The notes under the pieces are model-generated. The model was not told the origin of the DNA, did no database searches, and was given only the letters and a program-made list of their open reading frames with translations. From assembly GCF_026008495.1 (NCBI RefSeq), contig NZ_BQUN01000039.1:58979-112603 (forward strand): 53,625 nt of DNA, written 5' to 3'. Each line of letters opens with the position of its first letter. Position 1 is the stretch's first letter. The position numbers were made by a program, and so were the translations under genes. Shown in pieces: positions 16,804 through 25,020 of this stretch. The DNA is from Streptomyces sp. A012304. Lineage in GTDB: Bacteria; Actinomycetota; Actinomycetes; Streptomycetales; Streptomycetaceae.

Positions 16804-17826
16804 TCACCACTCGGGGATGTGGAGCACCTCCAGCACCACGGCGCCGAAGGTGAAGCCCATCCCCAGCCCGAACAGCAGCACCCGGTCGCCGGCGGCGAGG
16901 AGCTTGTGCTCCACCAGGTGGTTGAGCCCGGCGAGCTGGTCACCGGCGCCCAAGTGGCCGACGTGGCGGCCCAGTTCCCGCCAGACGGTCTGCTCCTCGG
17001 TGAAGCCCAGCAGGTCGTGCAGCTCCTGCCGGCCGCCGCCCCGGTGGACGAACGGCAGCACCGCGCGGGCGATGTCGGCGCGCCGCACGCCCGCCTCGTC
17101 GAGTGCCTGCTCGCAGGTGCGGGTGATGCACTCGGCCCAGCGCTGCCACTGCAGTTCCGACTCCGGTTCCGCGGCCTGCTGGAGCGCGCGCTTGAGGACG
17201 CCGACCGGGGCCTCCTGCATCGGGCCGGAGGCGAAGGAGGACGATCCGCGGTCCCAGCGCTCCAGGTCGTTGGCGGCGGTGGCGACCGTGGTCAGCACCC
17301 GCGCGAACCCGGTGCGGGCCGACAGCACCAGCGCGGTGCCGCCGTCTCCCCACAGCGCCTGGAGGTAGGAGTTCCAGCGGTCCACGCCCGGCGCCGCGAA
17401 CCGGTCGGCGGTGGTGACGACGGCGGCCCGCGCCATCCCGGAGGCGATGAACCCGGCGGCCAGGTGGAGCCCGCCCACGCCGCCCGAGGACCGCTGGTCG
17501 ATGCCGTACGGCAGCGCCTGGGGGCCCGAGGTGTTGTGCGCGATGTAGTGGGCGGGCGTCCAGCAGTCCAGGCCCTGGAACCAGAGACTGGCGTGCAGAT
17601 GCAGCCCGACCTCCTCGGCGGGCACGCCGGATCTGGCGAGGGCGGTGGTCCCGGCCAGCACGGCCATGTCCGGCGGGGCGGTCCCGGTGTCGTCCACGGC
17701 GACCGTCTCGAAGCCGAGTCCCAGGTGCGACTCGCCCACCAGTCCGGCGGCCACGGCGGCGGCCACCGGTTGCCGCTGCGGGAGCCAGACCCCCGTGCCG
17801 GCGATGTACAGATCCTTGCAACGCAT
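16804..17826 (-). CDS. KASIII-like acyltransferase with Ser replacing the active-site Cys
   Basis: This 340-residue thiolase-fold protein is related to FabH. Where KASIII enzymes have the catalytic Cys, this has QRSSGGVGG (Ser113). A His stands in VLPFVHRGGG and the usual GNTxAAS Asn region reads GHLGAGDQ, pointing to a Ser-His-Asp type centre. Similar proteins (the DpsC type with Ser; CerJ and ChlB3 types) act as acyl selectors or ACP-to-ACP/product acyltransferases rather than condensing enzymes. ATG 17826 has only a weak GGGTGG site; an in-frame GTG lies 9 nt upstream. It is monocistronic with a SARP-type box. It probably moves the PKS product between carriers. Confidence 0.88.
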   Translation of the reverse strand: MRCKDLYIAGTGVWLPQRQPVAAAVAAGLVGESHLGLGFETVAVDDTGTAPPDMAVLAGTTALARSGVPAEEVGLHLHASLWFQGLDCWTPAHYIAHNTSGPQALPYGIDQRSSGGVGGLHLAAGFIASGMARAAVVTTADRFAAPGVDRWNSYLQALWGDGGTALVLSARTGFARVLTTVATAANDLERWDRGSSSFASGPMQEAPVGVLKRALQQAAEPESELQWQRWAECITRTCEQALDEAGVRRADIARAVLPFVHRGGGRQELHDLLGFTEEQTVWRELGRHVGHLGAGDQLAGLNHLVEHKLLAAGDRVLLFGLGMGFTFGAVVLEVLHIPEW

Positions 17827-17933
17827 GTGAACCACCCGGAAGTCGACGACCGATGTCTTCCCGCCACGACCCGGTACGTCCATCCGAGGTCGACCAGGCC
17901 GAACGGGGCCGGGACCGAGCAGATCAGGCCACA

Positions 17934-17960
17934 CTGACACGCCGCTGACACGCCGCTGAC
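17934..17960 (-). promoter_or_regulatory. SARP-type box of the KASIII-like gene
   Basis: Three perfect GTCAG copies on the minus strand (17960-17956, 17949-17945, 17938-17934) sit at 11-bp phase inside a longer near-identical 11-bp tandem repeat, 107 nt before the start codon. It is the cleanest example of the motif. Confidence 0.78.
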
Positions 17961-18009
17961 ACGGCACTCGGCGGGCGCGGGCCCCGTCCGCGGCGCCGGA
18001 CGGGGACGA

Positions 18010-18030
18010 CGATTACCTGTGGGGTAATCG
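18010..18030. promoter_or_regulatory. Inverted-repeat operator CGATTACC-N5-GGTAATCG
   Basis: An 8-bp perfect inverted repeat with a 5-nt spacer, 85 nt before the NTF2-like gene. The core ATTACC-N5-GGTAAT occurs again at 38375-38391, so this looks like the site of a specific repressor or activator. It does not match the SARP repeats. Confidence 0.6.
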
Positions 18031-18115
18031 ACTGGCCGTCGGGAGGGCCTGCACAGTGATCACGTGGCCGCGCCGACACCGCGGCTTCGACGCGAGAACA
18101 TCTGAGGAGACCTCC

Positions 18116-18484
18116 ATGTCGACGTACGACACCGCTGCCGAGCGCTACTTCGCCGCCTGGAACGCCGACGGATCCGAAGCGATCGCCAAGGCCGTGGCCG
18201 AGGCCTTCACCGAGGACGCCACCTACACCGACCCGCTGGCCGACGTGGCCGGCCACGAGGGCATCGCCGCCGCCATCGCCGGGGCCCAGGGCCAGTTCCC
18301 GGGCTTCGAGTTCCGGCTGAAGGGCTCCGTGGACGGCAACCACCACATCGCCCGGTTCTCCTGGGACCTGGTGTCGGTGGCCGACGGTTCCTCCCCGGCC
18401 GGCGGCTCGGACGTCATCACCCTCGCCGAGGACGGGCGGATCAGCTCCGTCAGCGGCTTCCTGGACCGGGTGCCGGGGGCCTGA
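18116..18484 (+). CDS. NTF2-like / SnoaL-type small protein
   Basis: This 122-residue protein with the NTF2-like alpha+beta barrel pattern has an N-terminal helix YDTAAERYFAAWNA, then FTEDATYTDPLADVAGHEGI, typical of SnoaL-like or ketosteroid-isomerase-like proteins, and ends in strands with RFSWDLVS. The ATG follows TGAGGAGA. The last 35 bp overlap the 3' end of the convergent XRE regulator. Family members act as cyclases, isomerases, hydroxylases or have no known function, so no reaction is assigned. Its promoter carries the operator at 18010. Confidence 0.82.
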   Translation: MSTYDTAAERYFAAWNADGSEAIAKAVAEAFTEDATYTDPLADVAGHEGIAAAIAGAQGQFPGFEFRLKGSVDGNHHIARFSWDLVSVADGSSPAGGSDVITLAEDGRISSVSGFLDRVPGA

Positions 18485-19298
18485 CCTCACCGACGAGGTC
18501 GCGTAGGGCGGCGGCCGTCTCCGGGTCGACGGGCAGGAAGGTCTCGATCGCCAGCTCGGAGACGGTCACGTCCAGTGGGGTGTTGAAGGTCGTCAGCATG
18601 GAGATGAAGGACAGCGTCCTGCCCTCCGACTCGATGACCAGCGGCAGCGCGTACGCGGCTCCGGTGGCCGGCGGCTCGGACGGGCCGTCGGGCACGGGGT
18701 AGGCGGAGACCTCCTCGTACAGGCCTGCCAGGGCCTCGGAGCCGCTCACCGCGATCTGCCGCTCCATCTGTTCCAGCAGATGGGCGCGCCACTGCGCGAA
18801 GTTGCGGATCGCGGGTGCCAGCCCTTGCGGATGCAGCGTCAGGCGCATGGTGTTGAGGGGTTGTTGCATCAGGTGGTCGGCGACCCCGGCCCCGGTGACC
18901 AGCGCGAGCAGACTGCGGTTGGCCCCGACGACGTTGTAGAGGCTGTCGTGGACGAGGGCCGGGTTGGGGTCGTGGGCGGCCAGCAGGCGCTCGAGTTCGC
19001 CGTTGAGCGTCTCCATGGCCGGGTCGTTCAGCGGGGTCTCCGGGAAGACCGGGGCGAAGCCGGCGGCGACCAGCAGGGTGTTGCGTTCCCGTACGGGCAC
19101 GTCCAGTTGCTCGGCGAGACGCATGAGCAGGGTGTGGCTGGGTCTGGCCCGGCCGGTTTCGATGAAGCTGATGTGCCGGGCGGAGCTGTCGGCCCGGGAG
19201 GCGAGTTCCAGCTGACTGACTCCACGCCTGTCCCGCCATCGGCGCAGCAGCGCGCCGACTTCGGGTGTACCGGGCGACCGCAGTAATTGGGTGATCAT
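18450..19298 (-). CDS. XRE-family (MmyB-like) transcriptional regulator
   Basis: This 282-residue protein has an N-terminal helix-turn-helix (residues 10-70: SQLELASRADSSARHISFIETGRARPS) followed by the MmyB-like ligand-binding region (LVHDSLYNVVGANRSLLALV and later RLTLHPQG, FAQWRAHLLEQ). I chose ATG 19298; a longer frame starts at 19334, and neither has a convincing ribosome site. It is 61 nt downstream of the MmgE/PrpD-like gene on the same strand and overlaps the NTF2-like gene tail to tail. It may regulate that gene through the operator at 18010, which is inference from proximity. Confidence 0.85.
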   Translation of the reverse strand: MITQLLRSPGTPEVGALLRRWRDRRGVSQLELASRADSSARHISFIETGRARPSHTLLMRLAEQLDVPVRERNTLLVAAGFAPVFPETPLNDPAMETLNGELERLLAAHDPNPALVHDSLYNVVGANRSLLALVTGAGVADHLMQQPLNTMRLTLHPQGLAPAIRNFAQWRAHLLEQMERQIAVSGSEALAGLYEEVSAYPVPDGPSEPPATGAAYALPLVIESEGRTLSFISMLTTFNTPLDVTVSELAIETFLPVDPETAAALRDLVGEVRPPAPGPGSR

Positions 19299-19359
19299 AT
19301 CTTCAACATTAACTGCGGCGAGCGACAGACCCAATGCGTTGCGTGCACGACACCGACCG

Positions 19360-20880
19360 TCAGTGCACGATTGCGGCGTCCGCCGCCGGGCGCGGTACGA
19401 GAAGTGCCGCCTCCAGCCAGTCGCGCAGCCGGGCGGCGTCCATCCCGCCGAGCCCCGCGGCCGCCTTGGCGGTGTCCGCGTCGCCGCCGAGGCTCATGAA
19501 CTTCTCCCGCACCAGCTCGCCGTGACAGGCGCGGGTGTGCGGGCCCGCCGCGCCCAGCGGAATCAGCCGTTCGCGGGTGAACTCCCGGCCGTCGCGCAGC
19601 CGTACCGTGACCCGGGCGCCGGTGGCCTTGGTGGCCGCCGTGAAATCCGGCTCCCGCCGAGGGGCCGTGGCATCCAGCGCGATGCGTACGGTCTCGGGCC
19701 CGCCGAACTCCAGCAGCCAGGGCTCGGCGGCCGGTCCCGCCCTGCGGACGGCGGCCCCGAAGGGCGCGTCGGAGGCGAACAACTCCCTGGTGAGGGCGGG
19801 GTCATGGGCGAGCCGGACGCGCCGCGCGAGCTGCCAGCGGCCCGGCTCGGCGAGCGCCGGCCGTTCGAAGTCGGCCACCCGCAGGCCACCGGTGAGCAGG
19901 GCGGTGGCCACCGGGTAGGGGGTGTGCAGGACCAGGGCGCCCAGCGGGGAGTCGGGGCCGGTGACATAGCGGTCGGCGCGGCGGCCCGCGTACACGGTGT
20001 AGAGGGAGGCCTCGACCAGCACCTCCGCCACCGACGCCGGGTCCACCGCTCCGGTGTCCGCGCGCAGCGCGCCGTGGAGTTCGACGGCGCAGTCCACGGC
20101 CGCGTCGATGCCGGGGCCGCCCGGGCGCATCTTGAAGGACAGCGTGTCGGTGTGCCAGCGCTCGCCGAGGCCGTCGGTGACCTCCTCGGGCAGGGGCACC
20201 GAGGACAGCGCGGTGAGGAAGCCGTCCGGGTGTTCCAGCAGGTCCGGTGCCCCGCGCAGACCGGCGGCGGCCGCGTCGCAGGCGTCCATGCCGGTACGCA
20301 CCGGGGTGAGGGCGTTCAGGAGGCGGGCGTCGCTGGCCAGGAAGGCCCGCAGCAGCGGCCGGTGCGGCATGGCCAGGGCCAGGCCCAGCGCGTCGGTCCA
20401 GCGGCGTGGATCGGTGACCCCCTCGCAGTGCAGCCGTCCGCAGACGGCACCCACCAGATGGGCGTGGACCGCGCTCTGTCCCCGCAGCGGGCCGAGGGTC
20501 ACGGCGGCGGTGATCCGGGCGGCGCACTCCGTGGCGGCCACCACGGCCGTGATCAGCCGGGCGCCGGTCAGCCCCCGGGCGTGGGCGAAGGCGAGGGGGA
20601 CGGCGACCGTGGAGTTGGACAGGTGGCCGGCGTAGGCGGTGTCGTCGAGGTTCAGCCAGGAACCGAGCCCCGCCAGCACGCAGGCGCTCTGCCGGGCGTC
20701 GGGCTGGAAGGGCTCCCCGAACGCGGCGACCAGGCGGGCGCCCAGGGGGTGGGCGGCGCCGGCCCGGACGGAGGCGGCCTGGGAGAGGATCTGGCTGGCG
20801 GCCAGCGCGCGGACCCGCTCCGGTATGGCGTCGTGAGTCAGCCGGGCGGCCCAGTCGCACAGCCGTTCCAGGGGCGTCAC
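19360..20880 (-). CDS. MmgE/PrpD-family protein (VlmK-like)
   Basis: This 506-residue MmgE/PrpD (2-methylcitrate dehydratase-like) protein has the helical domain with LGSWLNLDDTAYAGHLSNST and VVAATECAARI, then the small domain beginning LSFKMRPGGPGIDAAVD. The GTG start overlaps the kinase stop (GTGA), so the two are coupled. In valanimycin biosynthesis the same pair, VlmJ (lipid-kinase-like) and VlmK (MmgE/PrpD-like), phosphorylates the hydroxyl of the hydrated intermediate and eliminates it to the alkene. That precedent, not the sequence alone, suggests this protein performs the elimination on the seryl-derived side of an azoxy product. Confidence 0.88.
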   Translation of the reverse strand: MTPLERLCDWAARLTHDAIPERVRALAASQILSQAASVRAGAAHPLGARLVAAFGEPFQPDARQSACVLAGLGSWLNLDDTAYAGHLSNSTVAVPLAFAHARGLTGARLITAVVAATECAARITAAVTLGPLRGQSAVHAHLVGAVCGRLHCEGVTDPRRWTDALGLALAMPHRPLLRAFLASDARLLNALTPVRTGMDACDAAAAGLRGAPDLLEHPDGFLTALSSVPLPEEVTDGLGERWHTDTLSFKMRPGGPGIDAAVDCAVELHGALRADTGAVDPASVAEVLVEASLYTVYAGRRADRYVTGPDSPLGALVLHTPYPVATALLTGGLRVADFERPALAEPGRWQLARRVRLAHDPALTRELFASDAPFGAAVRRAGPAAEPWLLEFGGPETVRIALDATAPRREPDFTAATKATGARVTVRLRDGREFTRERLIPLGAAGPHTRACHGELVREKFMSLGGDADTAKAAAGLGGMDAARLRDWLEAALLVPRPAADAAIVH

Positions 20881-21863
20881 CGCGGCTCCTCGGCACTCGC
20901 CGCGAGGACGGCGGTGTCGGCCGCCCACACGGGCAGGGCGCCGGGCAGCACCTCGAAGGTGAGGCGGTGAAGCAGCGGGGGCTGGAGGTTGCCGTCGTGC
21001 TCGTGGCAGAGCGGTGCCCCGTCGAGCCGTTCCACGACGACGCGGCGGCCGCGGCCGTAGGCGACGCCGGGAAGGCCGAGGTGGGCGGCCCGGCGGGTCA
21101 GCTCGGGCACCTCGTGGGGTGCGACGGGTGAGCCGATCACACAGACGTCGAGCAGCCCGTCGTCCAGCTCCGAGTGCGGAAGCACCTGGTAGCGGCCGCC
21201 GCGGAAGCGGCCGCCGCCCACGTTCGCCAGCACGGTGGGGCCCTCGTGGAGGACGACCCCGTCCACGGTGACCCGGCCGGGGTACGGCACGAAGGCGTCG
21301 GCGGCCTCGGCGAACGCGGTGGAGTAGCGGTCCCGGCCGCTCTGCGCGACCGAGCGGGCCACACGCAGGGCGTCGGCGATGACACCGGAGCAGGCGCCGA
21401 GGAAGACCTTGGCGCCGGTCTCGGCCAGCCGGGCCAGGTCCAGGCCGCGCAGCCGGGCGCCGTGGCCCGGTCCGTCGAGGACGGCCCGCAGCGCGGTCTG
21501 CCAGGGCCGGTCCGCCCAGAGCATCTTGTAGCCGGAGTTGCCGGTGCCGGCGGGCACGACGGCCAGGGCGGGGCGGGCGGCGGGGCCGGCCGGGGCGAGA
21601 CCGTCGACGACCTCGTGCACGGTGCCGTCGCCGCCGACCGCGACCACCAGGTCCGGCGCCGGGCGTCCGTCGGCTCCCGAGCGGGCGGCGCGGGCGGCCG
21701 AGGTGGCGCTGCCCGGTCCGGTGGTGCGGTGCAGGCGCACCTCGTCCGCGCCGGCCGCGCAGAGGCCGAGGACCTCCGCGAGCAGACCCTCGCTGGTGGT
21801 TCCCGCGGCGGGATTCGCGACGACGAGCACGCTCCGCACGCGCGCGTCGGACTCCTCGGTCAT
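20877..21863 (-). CDS. Diacylglycerol kinase-like protein (VlmJ-like)
   Basis: This 328-residue lipid-kinase/DAGK catalytic-domain protein has NPAAG near residue 18, the nucleotide motif VAVGGDGTVHEVVDGLA, VPAGTGN, and the C-terminal SELDDGLLDV region of the family. The ATG at 21863 has GGAGG 6 nt upstream; an ATG 6 nt earlier overlaps that site. It is coupled to the MmgE/PrpD-like gene. VlmJ in the valanimycin cluster is of this family and phosphorylates the alcohol of valanimycin hydrate; by analogy this one should phosphorylate the serine-derived hydroxyl of the azoxy intermediate. It lies directly downstream of the two tRNA-like elements on the same strand and is probably co-transcribed with them. 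Confidence 0.88.
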   Translation of the reverse strand: MTEESDARVRSVLVVANPAAGTTSEGLLAEVLGLCAAGADEVRLHRTTGPGSATSAARAARSGADGRPAPDLVVAVGGDGTVHEVVDGLAPAGPAARPALAVVPAGTGNSGYKMLWADRPWQTALRAVLDGPGHGARLRGLDLARLAETGAKVFLGACSGVIADALRVARSVAQSGRDRYSTAFAEAADAFVPYPGRVTVDGVVLHEGPTVLANVGGGRFRGGRYQVLPHSELDDGLLDVCVIGSPVAPHEVPELTRRAAHLGLPGVAYGRGRRVVVERLDGAPLCHEHDGNLQPPLLHRLTFEVLPGALPVWAADTAVLAASAEEPR

Positions 21864-21887
21864 GGACATCCTCCGGAAGCGGGCGGA

Positions 21888-21911
21888 CCGCACGGCACAC
21901 GAGCCGTACGG
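21888..21911 (-). terminator. Hairpin between the tRNA-like pair and the kinase gene
   Basis: A 9-bp stem with one G-T pair (21903-21911 with 21888-21896) and a 6-nt loop, 12 nt after the second tRNA-like element. No T-tract follows. It may be a terminator, an RNase processing signal or partial attenuator leaving the kinase gene transcribed. Confidence 0.5.
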
Positions 21912-21920
21912 AACGAACGA

Positions 21921-22011
<91 letters not shown>

Positions 22012-22015
22012 AAGC

Positions 22016-22105
22016 GGAGAGGGCAGGATTCGAACCTGCGCAGGCGGGCAAAACCACCCGACCGGGAAAACCCGGCCCCCGATCAACCACTCCGGGCACC
22101 TCTCC
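22016..22105 (-). tRNA. tRNA-Ser-like element, copy 2 (aberrant anticodon arm)
   Basis: This 90-nt element lies 4 nt from copy 1 and is transcribed first. It is identical to copy 1 except in the variable arm (20 nt here, stem GGGTGG/CCGCCT with a G-U pair and a longer loop). Acceptor, D, anticodon-region and T arms are base-for-base the same, including the TTTT-loop hairpin and G73. Changes confined to the loop and stem of the variable arm, with pairing kept, suggest selection on structure rather than decay. SARP-type repeats lie 68 nt upstream. A tRNA gene finder may call it pseudo, undetermined or Lys(TTT). Confidence 0.78.
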
Positions 22106-22173
22106 ATTGATTCCGGAACCGGTCCGCTTTCGCTTTCCGGCGCCGTTCACGAGAACAACTCTGCCGCACCTTT

Positions 22174-22200
22174 CTGATTTCCTGCTGATATCCCTCTGAC
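22174..22200 (-). promoter_or_regulatory. SARP-type box of the tRNA-like / kinase / MmgE transcript
   Basis: On the minus strand GTCAG (22200-22196), ATCAG (22189-22185) and ATCAG (22178-22174) repeat with exact 11-bp phase, 68 nt before the 5' end of tRNA-like copy 2. This puts the tRNA-like pair under the same apparent activator as the biosynthetic genes. Confidence 0.73.
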
Positions 22201-22218
22201 GGACCCGAGAACAGCCTC

Positions 22219-22245
22219 GTCAGGGCGCAGTCAGTTGGTTATCAG
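22219..22245 (+). promoter_or_regulatory. SARP-type box of the desaturase/exporter operon
   Basis: GTCAG (22219), GTCAG (22230) and ATCAG (22241) at exact 11-bp phase, 68 nt before the desaturase ATG and divergent from the box at 22174-22200. Confidence 0.74.
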
Positions 22246-22313
22246 GCAGCTCACCGATGCTCGAATTCCGCCCGTCTCATACGACGGATCATCTCGTGCG
22301 AGGGGACCCAGGC

Positions 22314-23426
22314 ATGAATCCTCCCTATGACGACGCCTTATCCGTACGACAGGGCCGGCCGTCCGCACCACGCCCCGCCGACGAGGGCGAGCGGACCGTG
22401 GGAGCGTCGGCGACCTTCGCCGAACTGCTCCAGCGCGTCAAAGCGGAAGGCCTGCTGGATCTGGCCCCCGGCTACTACGCCGGCCGTCTGGCGCTGAACA
22501 CCGCTCTGTTCGCCGCGGGCGTCGTGGCCTTCTTCGCGCTCGGCGACTCCTGGCTCCAGCTGCTCGTGGCCGTATGGATGGGCCTGAGCGGCGGCCAGAG
22601 CGCCTTCATGTGGCACGACGCGGGCCACAAGGCCATGTTCCGCAACCGCCGCGCCGCCTCGCTGGTCGGGTACATCCACGCGAACCTGGTCAACGGGGTG
22701 AGCTACGGCTGGTGGGTCAACCACCACAACCGGCACCACAGTCACCCCAACCACCTGGACATGGACCCGGACATCGGCCGGCGCACCGTGATCTTCGACA
22801 TGAAGCAGTACGCGACCCGCACGGGCCGGCAGCGGCTGATCGTCCGCTACCAGAGCGTGCTGTTCTTCGTTCTGCTCGTCCTCGAGTCGTACAAGATGCA
22901 GAAGACGGCCGTGACGATGATCGCCCGCCGGGAGGTGCGCCGCCCCGCGCTGGAGGCCGCCCTGCTGCTGGCGCGGGCCGCGATCTATCTGACGTGCGTG
23001 TTCATGGTGCTGTCGCCGGTGCTCGCGATCGCCTTCGTCCTGGTGCAGCAGGCCACCCTCGGCGTGTACTTCGGACTGATCTTCGCGCCGAACCACAAGG
23101 GCATGGCGCTGCGCGACGGCGAGGAGGAGAACCTGGACTGGCTGGCCCGCCAGGTGCTGACCTCCCGCAACATCCGCCCGTCCCTGCTGATGGACTTCCT
23201 CTACGGCGGCCTCAACTACCAGGTCGAGCACCATCTGTTCCCGGCGATGCCGCAGAAGAACCTCGGCCGGGCCCGGGAACTGACCCGCGCCTACTGCGCC
23301 GAGCGCGGCATGCCGTACCACGAGGTCGGCTTCTGGGCCTCCTACCGGGAGGTCGCGACCTTCCTGCACGAGGTCAGCGCGCCCGTGCGCGACGGCCGGG
23401 CCGGTCCCACGGCCCAGGCGGCCTGA
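22314..23426 (+). CDS. Membrane acyl-lipid fatty acid desaturase
   Basis: This 370-residue membrane desaturase (FA_desaturase family) has the three histidine boxes HDAGH (about residue 100), HHNRHH (about 140) and QVEHHLFP (about 304), and hydrophobic segments near 65-95, 180-200 and 220-260. ATG 22314 follows AGGGGA; a longer frame from 22257 would run through the promoter. It should put a double bond into an acyl chain with O2 and electrons from ferredoxin or similar. In this cluster the likely substrate is the alkyl chain of the azoxy compound or its acyl precursor (several natural azoxy compounds carry alkenyl chains). It is first of two genes with the MFS exporter. Confidence 0.92.
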   Translation: MNPPYDDALSVRQGRPSAPRPADEGERTVGASATFAELLQRVKAEGLLDLAPGYYAGRLALNTALFAAGVVAFFALGDSWLQLLVAVWMGLSGGQSAFMWHDAGHKAMFRNRRAASLVGYIHANLVNGVSYGWWVNHHNRHHSHPNHLDMDPDIGRRTVIFDMKQYATRTGRQRLIVRYQSVLFFVLLVLESYKMQKTAVTMIARREVRRPALEAALLLARAAIYLTCVFMVLSPVLAIAFVLVQQATLGVYFGLIFAPNHKGMALRDGEEENLDWLARQVLTSRNIRPSLLMDFLYGGLNYQVEHHLFPAMPQKNLGRARELTRAYCAERGMPYHEVGFWASYREVATFLHEVSAPVRDGRAGPTAQAA

Positions 23427-23435
23427 TCTGTCCGA

Positions 23436-23473
23436 CGGCCCGGCCCCGGCGCCCCTGTGCCGGAGCCGGGCCG
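23436..23473 (+). terminator. Hairpin between desaturase and MFS genes
   Basis: A 9-bp perfect stem (23436-23444 with 23465-23473) with further CCGGC/GCCGG pairing inside, in the 79-bp gap before the MFS ribosome site. It is likely an mRNA-processing or partial terminator, since the MFS gene has no separate obvious promoter. Confidence 0.5.
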
Positions 23474-23505
23474 CGTCACGTCCCGAGAGGAGTTGCCACT
23501 CCCCC

Positions 23506-24945
23506 ATGTCCGACGAATCGACCAAGGTGGTCCCGGCGCCGGTGCCCGAGGGCCGCCGGCTGTCCGTCGGTGACCGGCTCGACCGGCTGCCGGTCCTTCC
23601 GTCGCACCGCAGTCTCACCGGCGTCATCGGTGTCGGCCTGCTGTTCGACATGTACGAGAACAACCTGTCCGGTGTCCTGTCCAAGGTGCTCCAGGCGGAC
23701 TTCGCCCTCGGCGGCACCGCGCTGAAGCTGGTCCTCGCGTCCGCGTTCCTCGGCCAGTTCCTCGGAGCGGTGGTGATGGGACGGTTCGCCGACCGGTTCG
23801 GCAGGCGGCGGGCGTTCCTGGTCAATCTGGCGCTGTACTCGGGCGCCTCGCTCGCCTGCGCGTTCGCGCCGTCGGTGGGCTGGCTGGTGGCGATGCGGTT
23901 CGTGGCGGGCATCGGCATCGGCGCCGAGCAGTCGCTGACCGACAGCTATCTCACCGACGTGCTGCCCGCCCGGCACCGCGGCCGGCTCATCGCGTGGACG
24001 TACACCATCGGGTTCTGCGGCGTGCCCGCGGTCGGGCTGCTGGCGGTGTGGCTCGTGCCGCTCAGCCCGCTCGGGATCGCCGGGTGGCGCTGGCTGTTCG
24101 TGCTCGGCGCGTTCGGCTCGGCGGTCGTGTGGGTGCTGCGCCGGGGGCTGTTCGAATCGCCGCGCTGGCTCGCGGCCGTCGGCCGGACCGAGGAGGCGGA
24201 GGCGCTGACGGTCCGGCTGGAGAAGGAGGCCGAACAGCTGGCGGCCAGCGGCCGGGTCGTCGAGGCGGCGCCGGAGCCCGTGCCCGCCGGCCCCGCGGAA
24301 CCGGAGGAGCCGGCGGACGGCTCGCCGCCCCGGGGCGGCATGCTGCGCGCGCTGTTCTCGGCGCCGTACCGCCGCCGGACGGTCATGATGTGGGTCTTCT
24401 GTCTGCTGTCCACGGTCGGGTACTACGGGTTCGGCACACTGGCCCCGCAGGTGCTGGCCGCCAAGGGCTTCGACGTGGTGCAGGGGCTCGGCTACACGGC
24501 CGTGTCGTTCTTCGGCTACCCGGTGGGCTCGCTGCTGGCGGCGCCCCTGATGGACCGGGTGGAGCGCAAGGTGCTGGTGGCGGTGTCCGCGTGCGCCATG
24601 GCCGCGGCGGGGCTGGGCTTCGCCTTCGCCTCCTCGCCCGGCCCGGTGGTCGTCTTCGGGTTCGCCTACACCCTGATCAGCAACGTCTTCTCGGCCGCCT
24701 CGCACGTCCTGCTGGCGGAGCAGTACCCCACGGCGATCCGGGCCGGCGCCTCCGGCATCGCCTACTCCCTGTCCAAGCTCACCGCCGCGGCCCTGCCGTT
24801 CCTGCTGCTGCCGCTGCTCGACTCGGGCGGGGCGAGCCTGCTCTTCACCGTGATCGCGGGCGCGATGGCGGTGCTCGCGCTCGACGTCGCCGTCCTCGGG
24901 GACCGCACGACGGGCCGGCCGGTGGACCGGCTCCCGGCACGCTGA
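23506..24945 (+). CDS. MFS transporter (12-TM, sugar/aromatic-acid porter type)
   Basis: This 479-residue major facilitator has about 12 hydrophobic helices and the loop 2-3 signature GRFADRFGRRRAF. An acidic ERxLTDSYLTDVLPARHRG-like motif is present after TM4. A central cytoplasmic loop of about 90 residues (Glu/Ala/Pro-rich, residues 225-285) separates the two halves. A second copy of the loop signature (DRVERKVLV) is in the C-half. It sits behind the desaturase under a SARP-type box and before a strong terminator. Export of the azoxy product (self-protection) is the natural guess; uptake of a precursor cannot be excluded. Confidence 0.88.
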   Translation: MSDESTKVVPAPVPEGRRLSVGDRLDRLPVLPSHRSLTGVIGVGLLFDMYENNLSGVLSKVLQADFALGGTALKLVLASAFLGQFLGAVVMGRFADRFGRRRAFLVNLALYSGASLACAFAPSVGWLVAMRFVAGIGIGAEQSLTDSYLTDVLPARHRGRLIAWTYTIGFCGVPAVGLLAVWLVPLSPLGIAGWRWLFVLGAFGSAVVWVLRRGLFESPRWLAAVGRTEEAEALTVRLEKEAEQLAASGRVVEAAPEPVPAGPAEPEEPADGSPPRGGMLRALFSAPYRRRTVMMWVFCLLSTVGYYGFGTLAPQVLAAKGFDVVQGLGYTAVSFFGYPVGSLLAAPLMDRVERKVLVAVSACAMAAAGLGFAFASSPGPVVVFGFAYTLISNVFSAASHVLLAEQYPTAIRAGASGIAYSLSKLTAAALPFLLLPLLDSGGASLLFTVIAGAMAVLALDVAVLGDRTTGRPVDRLPAR

Positions 24946-24946
24946 A

Positions 24947-24991
24947 GGCCGTGGCGGCGGACCCGGTGCTCCGGGCTCCGCCGCCACGGCC
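24947..24991. terminator. Bidirectional hairpin terminator
   Basis: A 15-bp perfect stem (24947-24961 with 24977-24991) stacked on an inner 5-bp stem CCCGG-TGCT-CCGGG, starting 2 nt after the MFS stop and facing the convergent small gene. Confidence 0.85.
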
Positions 24992-25020
24992 GTCGCGGTG
25001 TGCGGTGGGTGGGGTCGTCG

